Of a DNA stretch of 64,000 bases, positions 33,587 to 42,291 are shown piece after piece. This DNA is from CATOSD01 sp965226695 (GTDB taxonomy: Bacteria; Chloroflexota; Dehalococcoidia; Lucifugimonadales; CATOSD01), in assembly GCA_965226695.1 (NCBI GenBank), contig OZ245405.1, positions 2,542,001 through 2,606,000 of the forward strand, in the 5' to 3' direction. Under the pieces are notes generated by a model. That model ran no database searches and was not told the DNA's origin. It was given only the letters and a program-made list of their open reading frames with translations. The number at the start of each line of letters is the position of its first letter. Position 1 is the stretch's first letter. The position numbers and the translations under genes are program-made.

Positions 33587-34999
33587 ATGGTGGACGTGAT
33601 CATAACCGGCGGAACGGTGGTTACGCCGGGAGGAGTCGGCGAGTGGGACGTGGCCATAGAGGGCGAGCGCATCGCGGCGGTGGCCGAGCGCGGCGTGCTG
33701 GGCACTGAGGGCGCGAGGGTCATCGACGCATCGGGCAAGATAGTGGTCCCGGGCGGCGTCGAGCCTCACGCCCACATCGGCGGCCCGCGACAGCCGGAAC
33801 GCTCCGGCGCGGAGCCGGTGTCGAAGGCCGCCATCTACGGAGGCACGACCACCGTGCTCGATTTCGCGACCCAGGTCCCCGGCCACGACCTGCACCACGC
33901 CCTCGGCGAGGCCGCCGAACGCTGGCAGGGCAACGCCTACACCGACTACTCCTACCACCCGATTTTCACCAACGGCGCCGGAACCGACGCCATCGGCCAG
34001 ATACCCGAGCTGATAGAGGCCGGATACCCCAGCTTCAAGATATTCACCACCAGCATCCGGCCGCCCAGCGCCGCTATGCAGGACAACAAGACCGACTTCG
34101 GCAGGCTCGCGGCCATCATGGACCAGATAGCCCCCAACAACGGCATGCTGCTTATCCACTCCGAAGACGACGACATGGTGCACTACAACTACTCCCTCGC
34201 CCAGGACAGAGGCCAGTGGGACTGGTGGAACATGCACCTCATTCATTCCAACGTGTCGGAGGACGTCTCCTTCCGCCGCGCCTTGCGCCTCGCCGAGCAG
34301 AAAGGCTCGCCCGTCTACTTCGTCCACGTCAGCGCCCGAGAGGGCGTGGAAGCCATCCGCGAGGCCCGCGCAAAGGGAATGGCCATCTACGGCGAGACGC
34401 TGCACAACTACGCCAGCTTCAACGCCGACAACTACCGCGAAGACGACGGCATGAAGTACCACACCTACCCGTCGCTCAAGTCCGAGAACGACCGGAGCGC
34501 CCTCTGGGGCGGCCTGCTCGACGGCACCCTCTCCACCGTAGCGACCGACCTCGTATCAACCACCTGGGAGGTCAAGATCAAATACAAGACCGTCGCCGAC
34601 GTCACCGGCGGACACAACGGCATCGAGACCCGCATGGGCGTTGCGTACACCGATGGCGTGGTCAAGCAGGGCATGTCGCTCGAGCGCTTCGTCGACATTA
34701 CGGCGGCGAACGCGGCCAAGATATTCGGACTCTACCCCCGAAAGGGCGCCATCGCCGCCGGCAGCGACGCCGACGTCACCATCATCGACCCGACCTTCAA
34801 CAAGCGATTGGAGCTGAGCGACCTCCACCTCGAGGACTACAGCATCTGGGAAGGCTGGCCGGTAAGCGGCTGGCCGGTCACGACGCTGCTGCGCGGCAAG
34901 CTGATGGTGGAGAACGGCCGCCTGCTTGGCTCGGCCAGCGACGGACAGTGGGTCGCCCGCAAGGTGGCGGAAGAGTACACCAACGGCCCCGCCTGCTAG
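33587..34999 (+). CDS. dihydropyrimidinase/hydantoinase-type amidohydrolase (second)
   Basis: This 470-residue enzyme starts after a strong AGGAGG site. Metal ligands of cyclic amidohydrolases are present: His61 and His63 in VEPHAHIG, the probable carboxylated Lys151 in SFKIF, a histidine in LLIHSEDDD and another in FVHVSAREG. The residue normally binding the alpha metal as Asp is in a diverged segment (VATDLVSTTW), which lacks the usual Ser-Asp-His-x-Pro. This suggests altered chemistry or substrate. It is not part of the tRNA-flanked island. Confidence 0.8.
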   Translation: MVDVIITGGTVVTPGGVGEWDVAIEGERIAAVAERGVLGTEGARVIDASGKIVVPGGVEPHAHIGGPRQPERSGAEPVSKAAIYGGTTTVLDFATQVPGHDLHHALGEAAERWQGNAYTDYSYHPIFTNGAGTDAIGQIPELIEAGYPSFKIFTTSIRPPSAAMQDNKTDFGRLAAIMDQIAPNNGMLLIHSEDDDMVHYNYSLAQDRGQWDWWNMHLIHSNVSEDVSFRRALRLAEQKGSPVYFVHVSAREGVEAIREARAKGMAIYGETLHNYASFNADNYREDDGMKYHTYPSLKSENDRSALWGGLLDGTLSTVATDLVSTTWEVKIKYKTVADVTGGHNGIETRMGVAYTDGVVKQGMSLERFVDITAANAAKIFGLYPRKGAIAAGSDADVTIIDPTFNKRLELSDLHLEDYSIWEGWPVSGWPVTTLLRGKLMVENGRLLGSASDGQWVARKVAEEYTNGPAC

Positions 35000-35033
35000 C
35001 GCGCGGGCAGACCAATAGTCGGGAGAGTGAGAT

Positions 35034-35519
35034 TTGGGGGTCTTCACAGTACCAATTCGGATTGGCGCGCTCGATGGCCAGAACTCGAGAGAGCTTGACG
35101 CCCTGGCAAACACCGGCGCGAACTTCACGTCTGTGCCTGCCTCCGTTTTAGAAGAGCTGGGCGTAACACGCGGGCAAAGTCGCAAGTTCGCTTCCGATGA
35201 CGGCGAGAGCCGCGAACTCTTCATGGGAGAGGCGACAGTCTGGCTTGGCGACGAGTTCGCCCAGACCAAGGTAATCTTCGCCGAAGAAGACTCGCCGGTG
35301 GTCCTAGGCAAGCTGACATTGACCGCGCTGTTCATGGAAGTGGATTCAAGCGGCGAGAAGCTCACCGGACTAACGGTCTATATGCCAGCGGGATACGCAG
35401 TTAGTGAATTGAAGGTGTCGGTAAAGGACGGTCAGCGGATAGAGACGTGGGAGCCTCTGGATCCCCCAATGAAGCTTGGGACAGTGAAGGCGAAGCTCAC
35501 CAGGATTGCAAAGCTATAA
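35034..35519 (+). CDS. retropepsin-like aspartic protease homologue lacking the catalytic Asp
   Basis: This 161-residue protein begins at TTG after GGGAGAG. It has the fold pattern of bacterial retropepsin-like proteases: LDALANTGANFTSVP near residue 24, a Leu-Glu-Glu-Leu-Gly-Val helix, a flap-like FASDDGESRELFMGEA, and VVLGKLTLTALFMEVD near residue 97. The catalytic Asp-Thr-Gly is Asn26-Thr-Gly here, while its neighbours are preserved. It may be a pseudo-enzyme. It is followed by a GlcG-like gene. Confidence 0.7.
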   Translation: MGVFTVPIRIGALDGQNSRELDALANTGANFTSVPASVLEELGVTRGQSRKFASDDGESRELFMGEATVWLGDEFAQTKVIFAEEDSPVVLGKLTLTALFMEVDSSGEKLTGLTVYMPAGYAVSELKVSVKDGQRIETWEPLDPPMKLGTVKAKLTRIAKL

Positions 35520-35553
35520 TTGATACCGCGACCACAACAAAGGAGGCATAGCA

Positions 35554-35973
35554 ATGGCAAGACTCTCACTCGCAGACGCGGAAGGCATTATCACCGGCTG
35601 CAAGGCGAAGCTGGACGAACTGGGCGTGAAGATGTGCGTCGCCGTGGTGGACCCGCGCGGCGACCTCATCACCATGATACGCCAGGACGGCGCCCCCTGG
35701 CGCAGCGTGATGATCTGCCAGGGCAAGGCAGTCGCCTCCGTGGCCTGGCTGCGGCCCAGCGGCGAGCTCACCGACATCGCCCAGTCACCCGTCCAGCGCG
35801 GGCTGATGGCGATGCTCGACGGACGCATGATCCCCGGCCAAGGCGCGCTGCCCGTCTATCGCGATGGCGAAATCGTCGGCGCGGTCGGCTGCAGCGGCGG
35901 CACATCCGTGGAGGACGAGGCAGTCGCCCTTGCGGGCATAACCTCCATCGGCCTCACCAGCGCCCCCGCGTAA
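35554..35973 (+). CDS. GlcG/HbpS (DUF336) family protein
   Basis: This 139-residue protein starts after AAAGGAGG. The family pattern is clear: an N-terminal helix with ADAEGIITGCKAKLDELG, MCVAVVDPRGDLITMIRQDGA, a central helix KAVASVAWL, the G-loop GALPVYRDGEIVGAVGCSGG, and a C-terminal ALAGI helix. Members bind heme or small ligands or lie in glycolate and diol catabolism operons. Its role here is unknown. The leucine T-box follows on the same strand. Confidence 0.85.
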   Translation: MARLSLADAEGIITGCKAKLDELGVKMCVAVVDPRGDLITMIRQDGAPWRSVMICQGKAVASVAWLRPSGELTDIAQSPVQRGLMAMLDGRMIPGQGALPVYRDGEIVGAVGCSGGTSVEDEAVALAGITSIGLTSAPA

Positions 35974-36034
35974 CACGCCCGCGCGGCCCGAGATCCTGGG
36001 GGCCTGCCGCAGAGCCGGTTCGCGAGCCGCACGC

Positions 36035-36063
36035 TTGACGCACCGCGGCCCCTGTGATAGCGT
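36035..36063 (+). promoter_or_regulatory. candidate promoter of the T-box leader
   Basis: TTGACG at 36035-36040 with TAGCGT 17 bases later (36058-36063) would start transcription just before the T-box stem I. The -10 box is poor, so this is tentative. Confidence 0.35.
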
Positions 36064-36084
36064 TTTCGCCCACAACACACTAAC

Positions 36085-36390
36085 TCAACATGCGTTGAAG
36101 GGGAGTAGTAGCGGTGCCGCGCGCCATAGCGAGCCGGGGACGGTGGAAACCCGGCAAGGCCCGCGACCGCGAACTCGCCCCGGAGCATCCCGCCTCAGGG
36201 GATCGTGCGCCGTTCGGCCCAAAGGCGCCCGGCGCGTGGCCCTACATTGGCGACAGCCCCAAGGCGGGACGGGTGGGCGCCGTTATACGCCTCCGAGGTG
36301 GTCTGCCGTGCGGCGGACAACTAGGGTGGTACCGCGGGATTTCCGATGAACAGCCAAGCTCCCGTCCCTTGTGGATGGGAGCTTTTTGTT
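36085..36390 (+). promoter_or_regulatory. T-box riboswitch (leucine) upstream of leuS
   Basis: The conserved T-box AGGGTGGTACCGCG is at 36323-36336. A stem I with the AGTA loop-E strand (36103-36109) and the matching GAA at 36171-36173 places the specifier codon CTC (Leu) at 36174-36176. The terminator is AAGCTCCC/GGGAGCTT (36356-36363 and 36377-36384) followed by TTTGTT. Uncharged tRNA-Leu(GAG) should stabilise the antiterminator and switch on leuS, whose start codon lies 49 bases after the terminator stem. Confidence 0.93.
36356..36390 (+). terminator. T-box attenuator terminator
   Basis: An eight-base stem, AAGCTCCC with GGGAGCTT, with a 13-base loop is followed by a T-rich run. It competes with the antiterminator formed by the T-box sequence at 36323-36336. 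Confidence 0.85.
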
Positions 36391-36432
36391 TGTACCCCCA
36401 TTAAGGCTACAATCAGAAACGGAGCGCCAAGC

Positions 36433-38928
36433 ATGACAACGGCAAGTCAGGCAGAGATACGCTACGCCCACGCCGAGGTTGAGGCGAAGTGGCAGGCCCG
36501 CTGGGCCGCGGACGACCTCTACGCCGTCCGCGACGACGACCCGCGCCCAAAGTGGTACGAGCTCACCATGTACCCGTACCCCTCCGGTGACCTCCACGTC
36601 GGGCACTGGTACGCGATGTCTCCCTCCGACGCCCACGCCCGATACCGCGCCATGCAGGGCTACAACGTCCTCCACCCCATGGGATTCGACGCCTTTGGCC
36701 TACCCGCGGAGAACGCCGCAATCAGCCGCGGCGTCCACCCCTACACCTGGACGATGGGCAATATCGAAAACATGCGCCGGCAGCTGCGCACGATGGGGCC
36801 GATCTACGACTGGAACCGCGAGGTCGTCACCTGCGACCCGGACTACTACCGCTGGAACCAGTGGTTCTTCCTCCAGTTCCTCAAGTCCGGGCTGGCCTAT
36901 CGCGCCTACGCCCCGGCCAACTGGTGCCCGTCGTGCAACACCGTGCTCGCCAACGAGCAGGTAGTCGACCCGGGCAACTGCGAACGCTGCGGCTCGGCGG
37001 TGTCGCGGCGCGACCTGAACCAGTGGTTCTTCCGCATCACCAAGTACGCAGACGAGCTGCTCGACCACTCCAAGATCGACTGGCCCGACAAGATCGCCAC
37101 CATGCAGAAGAACTGGATCGGCCGCAGCGAGGGCGTGGAGATCGAGTTCGATATCTCTGAGTACGGCCTGGAAGAGAGCGTTCTTAGGACGTTTACGACC
37201 CGAATCGACACGATATTCGGCGTCACGTTCGTCGTGCTCGCCCCCGAACATCCACTTGTCGCGAGCCTGACGACGCCCGAGCACAGAGACGAGGTGGACG
37301 CCTACGTCGAGCAGGCGCGAAGGCAGAGCGAGGTGGAGCGCCTGTCGACCGACAAGGAAAAGACGGGCGTCTTCACCGGCGCATTCTGCGTCAACAGGCT
37401 GAGCGGCGAGCGCGTGCCCATCCTGGTAGCGGATTACGTGCTGCTCACCTATGGCACCGGCGTCGTCATGGGCGTGCCCGCGCACGACCAGCGCGACTTC
37501 GAGTTCGCCCAAAAGCTCGGACTGCCCATAAAGGTCGTCATCGCGCCCGACGGCTGGTCAGGCGAGGATCTGGACGAGGCCTATCTCGAGGCGGGAACAC
37601 AGGTCAACTCCGGCCAGTTCGACGGCCTGCCGAGCGCCGAGGGCTGGGATCGCATAGCAGACCACGTGGAGCAGAGCGGCTGGGGCAAGCGCACCGTGGC
37701 CTACCGGATGAGGGACTGGCTAATCTCGCGCCAGCGCTACTGGGGCACGCCCATACCCATAATCCACTGCGAGAAGTGCGGCGCCGTGCCGGTGCCGGAA
37801 GACCAGCTGCCGGTGTTGCTGCCAGAGGATGCCCAGTTCCGGCCAACTGGCGAGTCCCCGCTCAGGTACCACGAGGGGTTCGTCAACGCCGACTGCCCGC
37901 AGTGCGGAATGGCGGCAAGGCGCGAGACCGACACGATGGACACGTTCGTGGACTCGTCGTGGTACTTCCTGCGGTTCGCAAGCCCGAACCACGCCGCGGA
38001 CGCCTTCGACCCGGAGGCCGTACACGCCTGGAACCCTGTGGACCAGTACACGGGAGGCGCGGAGCACGCAGTCATGCACCTGCTCTACGCCCGCTTCTTC
38101 GTAAAGGCGCTGCGGGACATCGGCCTGCTGGACTTCGACGAGCCATTCATGCGGCTCTTCAACCAGGGCCACATCATCGCCAACCACCAGAAGATGAGCA
38201 AGTCGCGCGGCAACGTCATAGCCCCCGACGACTACGTGCAGAGCGTGGGCGCCGACGCGGTGCGCTGCTATCTCATGTTCCTCGGGCCGTGGGACAGGGG
38301 CGGCGAGTGGAGCGACGCCGGAATCAACGGAATGTCCCGCTGGATCAACCGGGTCTGGGAGATTTGCCGCCGCGACCCCGACCACCTGCCGCGTGTCCCT
38401 TCCCCCTCGATGGGGGAAGGCCAGGATGGGGGTGATCCCGAGCGTGAGGTCGCCAGGCTCACCCACAAAACGGTGCGCAGGGTTGGCGAGGACCTCGAGC
38501 GGTTCAAGTTCAACACCGCCCTGGCAGCGCTGATGGAGTACACCAACGCCCTGAACAGGCACTGGGAACAGCGCTCGGTGTCGTCCGACAACTGGCGCGA
38601 CGCCACCGAGAAGCTGATCCTGATGCTGGCCCCGATGGCCCCGCACGTCGTCGAGGAGCTGTGGGAGCAGACCGGCAGGGCCTACAGCGTCCACCGGCAG
38701 GCGTGGCCCGATTGGGACCCCGACCTGGCGGCCGACGAGGTCGTTACGCTGGTGGTGCAGGTCAACGGGCGCGTGCGCGATAAGATCGAGGTCTCGGCGG
38801 ACGTGACCGAGGACAGAGCCAGGCAGCTCGCCCTGTCGAGCCCGCGGGTGCAGGCCCACGTCCAGGGCAAAGAGGTCGCCAGGCTCATCTACGTGCCCGG
38901 CCGCCTGGTTAACGTGGTGGTCCGGTAG
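36433..38928 (+). CDS. leuS: leucyl-tRNA synthetase
   Basis: ATG 36433 gives 831 residues, normal for bacterial LeuRS. Class I motifs are the HIGH equivalent HVGH (55-58) after MYPYPSG, and KMSKS at 587-591. The editing domain with a Thr-rich TYGTGVVMGVPAHDQRD segment lies near 340, and a zinc-binding-type Cys-Pro-Ser-Cys with Cys-Glu-Arg-Cys lies near 165-195. It charges tRNA-Leu and is controlled by the leucine T-box in front. Residues of about 654-668 (PSPSMGEGQDGG) are encoded by an inserted palindromic repeat of a family found between genes elsewhere in the window. They sit in the linker to the anticodon-binding domain. Confidence 0.97.
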   Translation: MTTASQAEIRYAHAEVEAKWQARWAADDLYAVRDDDPRPKWYELTMYPYPSGDLHVGHWYAMSPSDAHARYRAMQGYNVLHPMGFDAFGLPAENAAISRGVHPYTWTMGNIENMRRQLRTMGPIYDWNREVVTCDPDYYRWNQWFFLQFLKSGLAYRAYAPANWCPSCNTVLANEQVVDPGNCERCGSAVSRRDLNQWFFRITKYADELLDHSKIDWPDKIATMQKNWIGRSEGVEIEFDISEYGLEESVLRTFTTRIDTIFGVTFVVLAPEHPLVASLTTPEHRDEVDAYVEQARRQSEVERLSTDKEKTGVFTGAFCVNRLSGERVPILVADYVLLTYGTGVVMGVPAHDQRDFEFAQKLGLPIKVVIAPDGWSGEDLDEAYLEAGTQVNSGQFDGLPSAEGWDRIADHVEQSGWGKRTVAYRMRDWLISRQRYWGTPIPIIHCEKCGAVPVPEDQLPVLLPEDAQFRPTGESPLRYHEGFVNADCPQCGMAARRETDTMDTFVDSSWYFLRFASPNHAADAFDPEAVHAWNPVDQYTGGAEHAVMHLLYARFFVKALRDIGLLDFDEPFMRLFNQGHIIANHQKMSKSRGNVIAPDDYVQSVGADAVRCYLMFLGPWDRGGEWSDAGINGMSRWINRVWEICRRDPDHLPRVPSPSMGEGQDGGDPEREVARLTHKTVRRVGEDLERFKFNTALAALMEYTNALNRHWEQRSVSSDNWRDATEKLILMLAPMAPHVVEELWEQTGRAYSVHRQAWPDWDPDLAADEVVTLVVQVNGRVRDKIEVSADVTEDRARQLALSSPRVQAHVQGKEVARLIYVPGRLVNVVVR
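38395..38434. repeat. palindromic repeat (family B tail) inside leuS
   Basis: The segment ccttccccctcgatggggga and its flank ccaggatgggggtga match the tail of the intergenic repeats at 62278-62331 and 52355-52408. Here it lies within the leuS reading frame and is translated. Confidence 0.7.
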
Positions 38929-39016
38929 GGGTGCCAGCGCATCCGATTCCTGACAATGGAGAGTCGTCGCTGCCGCAACCGGATTCCGCGAATTGGATCC
39001 GGTTGCGTGGCGGCTA

Positions 39017-39223
39017 CTATTGCCTCTCTTGGCCAACCGTCTGGAACGAGAAATCCTCAATGTTCACGTTGGCCTTGGCATGTTCGATGGTCATGCTGAC
39101 AAGGCCGCCATCGGCATCGAGTTCGATGAGGACGTTCTCGTTAATGTCCGTGGTCTCGGCGATGTCCCTGTCAGCGAAGTCGATCAGCAGCGTGTCGGTG
39201 TCGGGAAAATATCTCACCTCCAT
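39017..39223 (-). CDS. DUF2283 family small protein
   Basis: This 68-residue protein begins at ATG 39223 with a GGGGAGGA site. It matches DUF2283: MEVRYFPDTDTLLIDFADRDIAETTDINENVLIELDAD-type order with an Ile-Glu-His-Ala segment. Members often form pairs with DUF4258-type toxins as predicted antitoxins. A minus-strand frame stops right at its start but shows no convincing domain, so no partner is assigned. It lies convergent to leuS. Confidence 0.75.
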   Translation of the reverse strand: MEVRYFPDTDTLLIDFADRDIAETTDINENVLIELDADGGLVSMTIEHAKANVNIEDFSFQTVGQERQ

Positions 39224-39390
39224 CACTATTCCTCCCCTATTGCGAGTACGACCAAGCTACCATATACTCTCACCGGTAGATTGGACTGCAACTCAAGCGT
39301 GGCTTGTACCACTTCAAGACCGTCCTGGCGCAGGCTTAGCCAGAAGCCGGAAATCCCCACTCTTTCGGATAATCTCCAACTGGAGGCACA

Positions 39391-41841
39391 GTGCGCCCAT
39401 ACTACGGACATCCGCCGGCGTGTACCTGCGCCGCCTGCACGGGCGGGAGCCCAAGCAACCGCGGCGGCAGAAAGCCAAGTAGTCGCGCCAGCTCCGGCGA
39501 TGGCGATTGGCGCATAATCGATTGCCCGACCTGCGAAGGGACGGGCAAGATTTATGCAGGGTGGTCTAATGCGGACCAGGGCCGCGTTGCCCGTTGCCCC
39601 AGGTGCTTGGGCAAGGGCAAGATACGTCAGAGACGTTCGACGCCGCGCTCCAGAAGAGAACCTCCGCCGGAGCGACCTCGCCAGCCCGCCGATGGAACGG
39701 CGAGTCAAGGTGCAGGAGCGCCGTCGCCAGATTCTCCCCCTGAAGGACACGAGCCACCGCCTTCACGTCCCGCACCACCTAGCCGTCCCGCTTGGGAGGC
39801 GGCGCTAGAAGACGCAGCAGCCGCACCGAATCCCCACCAGCCAGCAAGCCAGCCCCGACCTGCACGCCCTCCGCAAAGTCCCAGGCCGACCATCGACATG
39901 GTGCGCTCAGGGTCAGGCGGCCCGCCACCGCGTAATCCGCGACGGTATCGGCCCCGTGGGCGGGGCGGCGGGCGATGGGGCGCATGGGTCGCCCTGACGA
40001 TAGTCGCGGTTATCGTTGCCGCGGCGGTGATTGTCGCAATCAACCCGGACATACAGTCCGAGATTGCGGAGTTCCTCGGGGGATTTAGAGTGTCCGCGGG
40101 AGGCGAGCCCCCGCCTCCGGTTGCCGCAGCGCCACCACCTCCGACCGCTACGCCGGTTCCGCCCAGCCCAACTCCGCTGCCGCCTTTCGAATGGGCCACC
40201 GTCGTAACGCCCCAGGGCCGAGTCCTGAAGAGCGGCGACGCTCCGGCCACCGGGTACCACGCAGGCTGGTTTGGTAACCTGAGCGAGAGCGAATTCTCCT
40301 ACGACGGAAGGACGTATATAGTCCTGGAGATTCTGTACCGCGAATCGGAAGGCGAGCTGAGCGTAAGGCTCGATTCTTGCCTCCTGCCAACGGCGCTCTA
40401 CGCGCTGCGGATTGGTCCCACCGAGCTAAGGTGGCCAACTTCCGAACAACCTGAATCGGAATGTGTGTCCACTAGGAGCAGACAGCAGCGATTTCGGTTC
40501 ACGGCAGACGAATCTGTGTTAACCAGTGATGTACCCGTCACCGTAACGCTCATCCTCGTACCAGAAGGCCTGGCCACGGCAACAGATGAGACCACGCCAA
40601 CGGCGCAGCCCGCCCCAACAACAAAGCTCACACCGGCGGCTCGAGCCGCCGCCAGCATACCCACGCCTGGGCCACAGCCCAGGGCCATAATCGTTCCCAC
40701 CAGCACGCCCGCACCCACACGCACGCCCACGCCAACCGCCGCGCCCACCGGCACTCCCACACCGAGGCCGACGCCCAAGCCCATCGTCGTTCCCACCAAC
40801 ACACCTGCTCCAACGGTTGCACCGACTCCCCACAACTCCCCCGCGCTGCGCCACCTCGAGCTCAAGCAGTACATGCTCGAGCTGATCAACGAAGAGCGCA
40901 ACGCCGCAGACCTCAACCCGGTCGTGCTCGGCGACAACATCGCCGCGCAACTCCACGCCGAGTCCGCCATCGAGAACTGCTTTTCATCTCACTGGGGTAT
41001 CGATGGGCTTAAACCTTACATGAGGTACAGCCTGGCGGGCGGGTATCAATCTAACGGCGAAAACGGACACGGCCTGGATTACTGCATCAAAGCGACGGAC
41101 GGATACAGCTCTATCGGAAACGTCAAGTGGGACGTTCGTGAGGCGATGGAGGGTTGGATGGACAGCCCAGGACATCGCCGCAACATTCTTAGGTCAAAAC
41201 ACAAGAGAGTGAACATCGGCCTGGCGTGGAACCGCTACAACTTTGGCGCCATCCAGCACTTCGAGGGCGACTACGTGGAGCACGGGGCTCTGCCAGAAAT
41301 CAACGGCAGAATTCTCACGCTTTCTGGTGAGGTGAAGAACGGCGCCAAATTTAGCTTCCTGGATGACCTTGGGATACAGATCTACTACGACTCACCTCCC
41401 CATCCCCTCACAAGAGGCCAACTTGTGAGAACCTATTGCTACGACAACGGACGGCTGGTCGCGGCCCTGCGACCGCCTCTGACTGGAAGATCCTACTACA
41501 CCGAGAACTCGTTCCAAGTGACTCTTGAGCCTTGCCTGGATCCCTACGATGTCGACCCCGACGCCTCCACGCCGCGATCGCACGATGAGGCGCACGAGTT
41601 TTGGCAGGAAGCATATGATGCGAGCCAGGCCAGTGAAGGCACCTCCCATGTCGTGCCTTGGATTACGGCTTCCGAAATGAAGGTGAGCGGAAACGACTTC
41701 TCAGTCACGGCCGACATCGGCGATGTGCCGGCGGGTGTGTACACAATCATCGTGTGGGCGCGGATTGGCAGCGAGGAGGAGGTAGTCTCACAATACTCCA
41801 TCTTCCACAACATCACCCCGCCCGACACCTACACCCCATGA
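39391..41841 (+). CDS. CAP/SCP domain membrane protein with N-terminal zinc-ribbon
   Basis: This 816-residue protein starts at GTG. The cytoplasmic part (1-195) has two DnaJ-like Cys-x-x-Cys-x-Gly-x-Gly units (CPTCEGTG at 45, CPRCLGKG at 69) and a long Pro/Arg/Ser-rich linker. One membrane helix spans about 196-218. Outside lie a Pro/Thr-rich linker, a small beta domain (about 265-400), a second Thr/Pro/Ala-rich stalk, and a CAP domain near 490-625 with LELINEERNAADLNPV and GWMDSPGHRRNIL. A further beta domain ends the protein. It is probably a surface protein; the intracellular zinc module joined to a CAP domain is unusual. Confidence 0.8.
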   Translation: MRPYYGHPPACTCAACTGGSPSNRGGRKPSSRASSGDGDWRIIDCPTCEGTGKIYAGWSNADQGRVARCPRCLGKGKIRQRRSTPRSRREPPPERPRQPADGTASQGAGAPSPDSPPEGHEPPPSRPAPPSRPAWEAALEDAAAAPNPHQPASQPRPARPPQSPRPTIDMVRSGSGGPPPRNPRRYRPRGRGGGRWGAWVALTIVAVIVAAAVIVAINPDIQSEIAEFLGGFRVSAGGEPPPPVAAAPPPPTATPVPPSPTPLPPFEWATVVTPQGRVLKSGDAPATGYHAGWFGNLSESEFSYDGRTYIVLEILYRESEGELSVRLDSCLLPTALYALRIGPTELRWPTSEQPESECVSTRSRQQRFRFTADESVLTSDVPVTVTLILVPEGLATATDETTPTAQPAPTTKLTPAARAAASIPTPGPQPRAIIVPTSTPAPTRTPTPTAAPTGTPTPRPTPKPIVVPTNTPAPTVAPTPHNSPALRHLELKQYMLELINEERNAADLNPVVLGDNIAAQLHAESAIENCFSSHWGIDGLKPYMRYSLAGGYQSNGENGHGLDYCIKATDGYSSIGNVKWDVREAMEGWMDSPGHRRNILRSKHKRVNIGLAWNRYNFGAIQHFEGDYVEHGALPEINGRILTLSGEVKNGAKFSFLDDLGIQIYYDSPPHPLTRGQLVRTYCYDNGRLVAALRPPLTGRSYYTENSFQVTLEPCLDPYDVDPDASTPRSHDEAHEFWQEAYDASQASEGTSHVVPWITASEMKVSGNDFSVTADIGDVPAGVYTIIVWARIGSEEEVVSQYSIFHNITPPDTYTP

Positions 41842-41958
41842 CGCTTTCTCGCACCCCGACTGTCCCACCTTGAAAATCAGAGTAGGCAGGCACTCATTTC
41901 CCAAGCTGTCGTCGGGAGGACCTGATCCTGACCTTATGAACCGGCTGTCTCGCCCGCA

Positions 41959-42291
41959 CTAGGCGTCCTCAACCTCTCCCATGTCGGAGAAATTGGTAAT
42001 GGCTACCTCGCCATCGGGAAACTCGGCAACGATCTTCAGCTTGCCGCCCACCGCCTCGATGTAGGATCGCAGGCTGGATACGTACACGTCGGCCCGCTGC
42101 TCCAGCTTGGACACCGCGGGTTGGTTCACCTTCAGCATCTTCGCCATGTCCCGCTGGGTCAGTGCCCGCGCTCGGCGAAGCTCGTGCAAATGCATCTCGG
42201 CGAGCAACTCCCCCTTCATATCGCCGATGCGCCGACGGCGCTCCAGTGTGAAATCCTCGGTCAACTCGCTGAACGGATGGCGTCCACTCAT
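41959..42291 (-). CDS. HigA-type antitoxin (XRE helix-turn-helix)
   Basis: This 110-residue protein carries a helix-turn-helix near residues 40-62 (ALTQRDMAKMLKVNQPAVSKLEQ), typical of XRE/HigA antitoxins, and a C-terminal strand region KLKIVAEFPDGEVAI. Its start overlaps the toxin stop by four bases (ATGA). It should neutralise the toxin and repress the operon through the inverted repeat at 42661-42678. Toxin-first order is typical of higBA. Confidence 0.85.
   Translation of the reverse strand: MSGRHPFSELTEDFTLERRRRIGDMKGELLAEMHLHELRRARALTQRDMAKMLKVNQPAVSKLEQRADVYVSSLRSYIEAVGGKLKIVAEFPDGEVAITNFSDMGEVEDA

Noticed and set aside
39226..39750. Minus-strand frame ending at the DUF2283 start, possible toxin partner
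   Set aside because: The last 50 residues do not match DUF4258, and the rest is antisense to the CAP protein gene.
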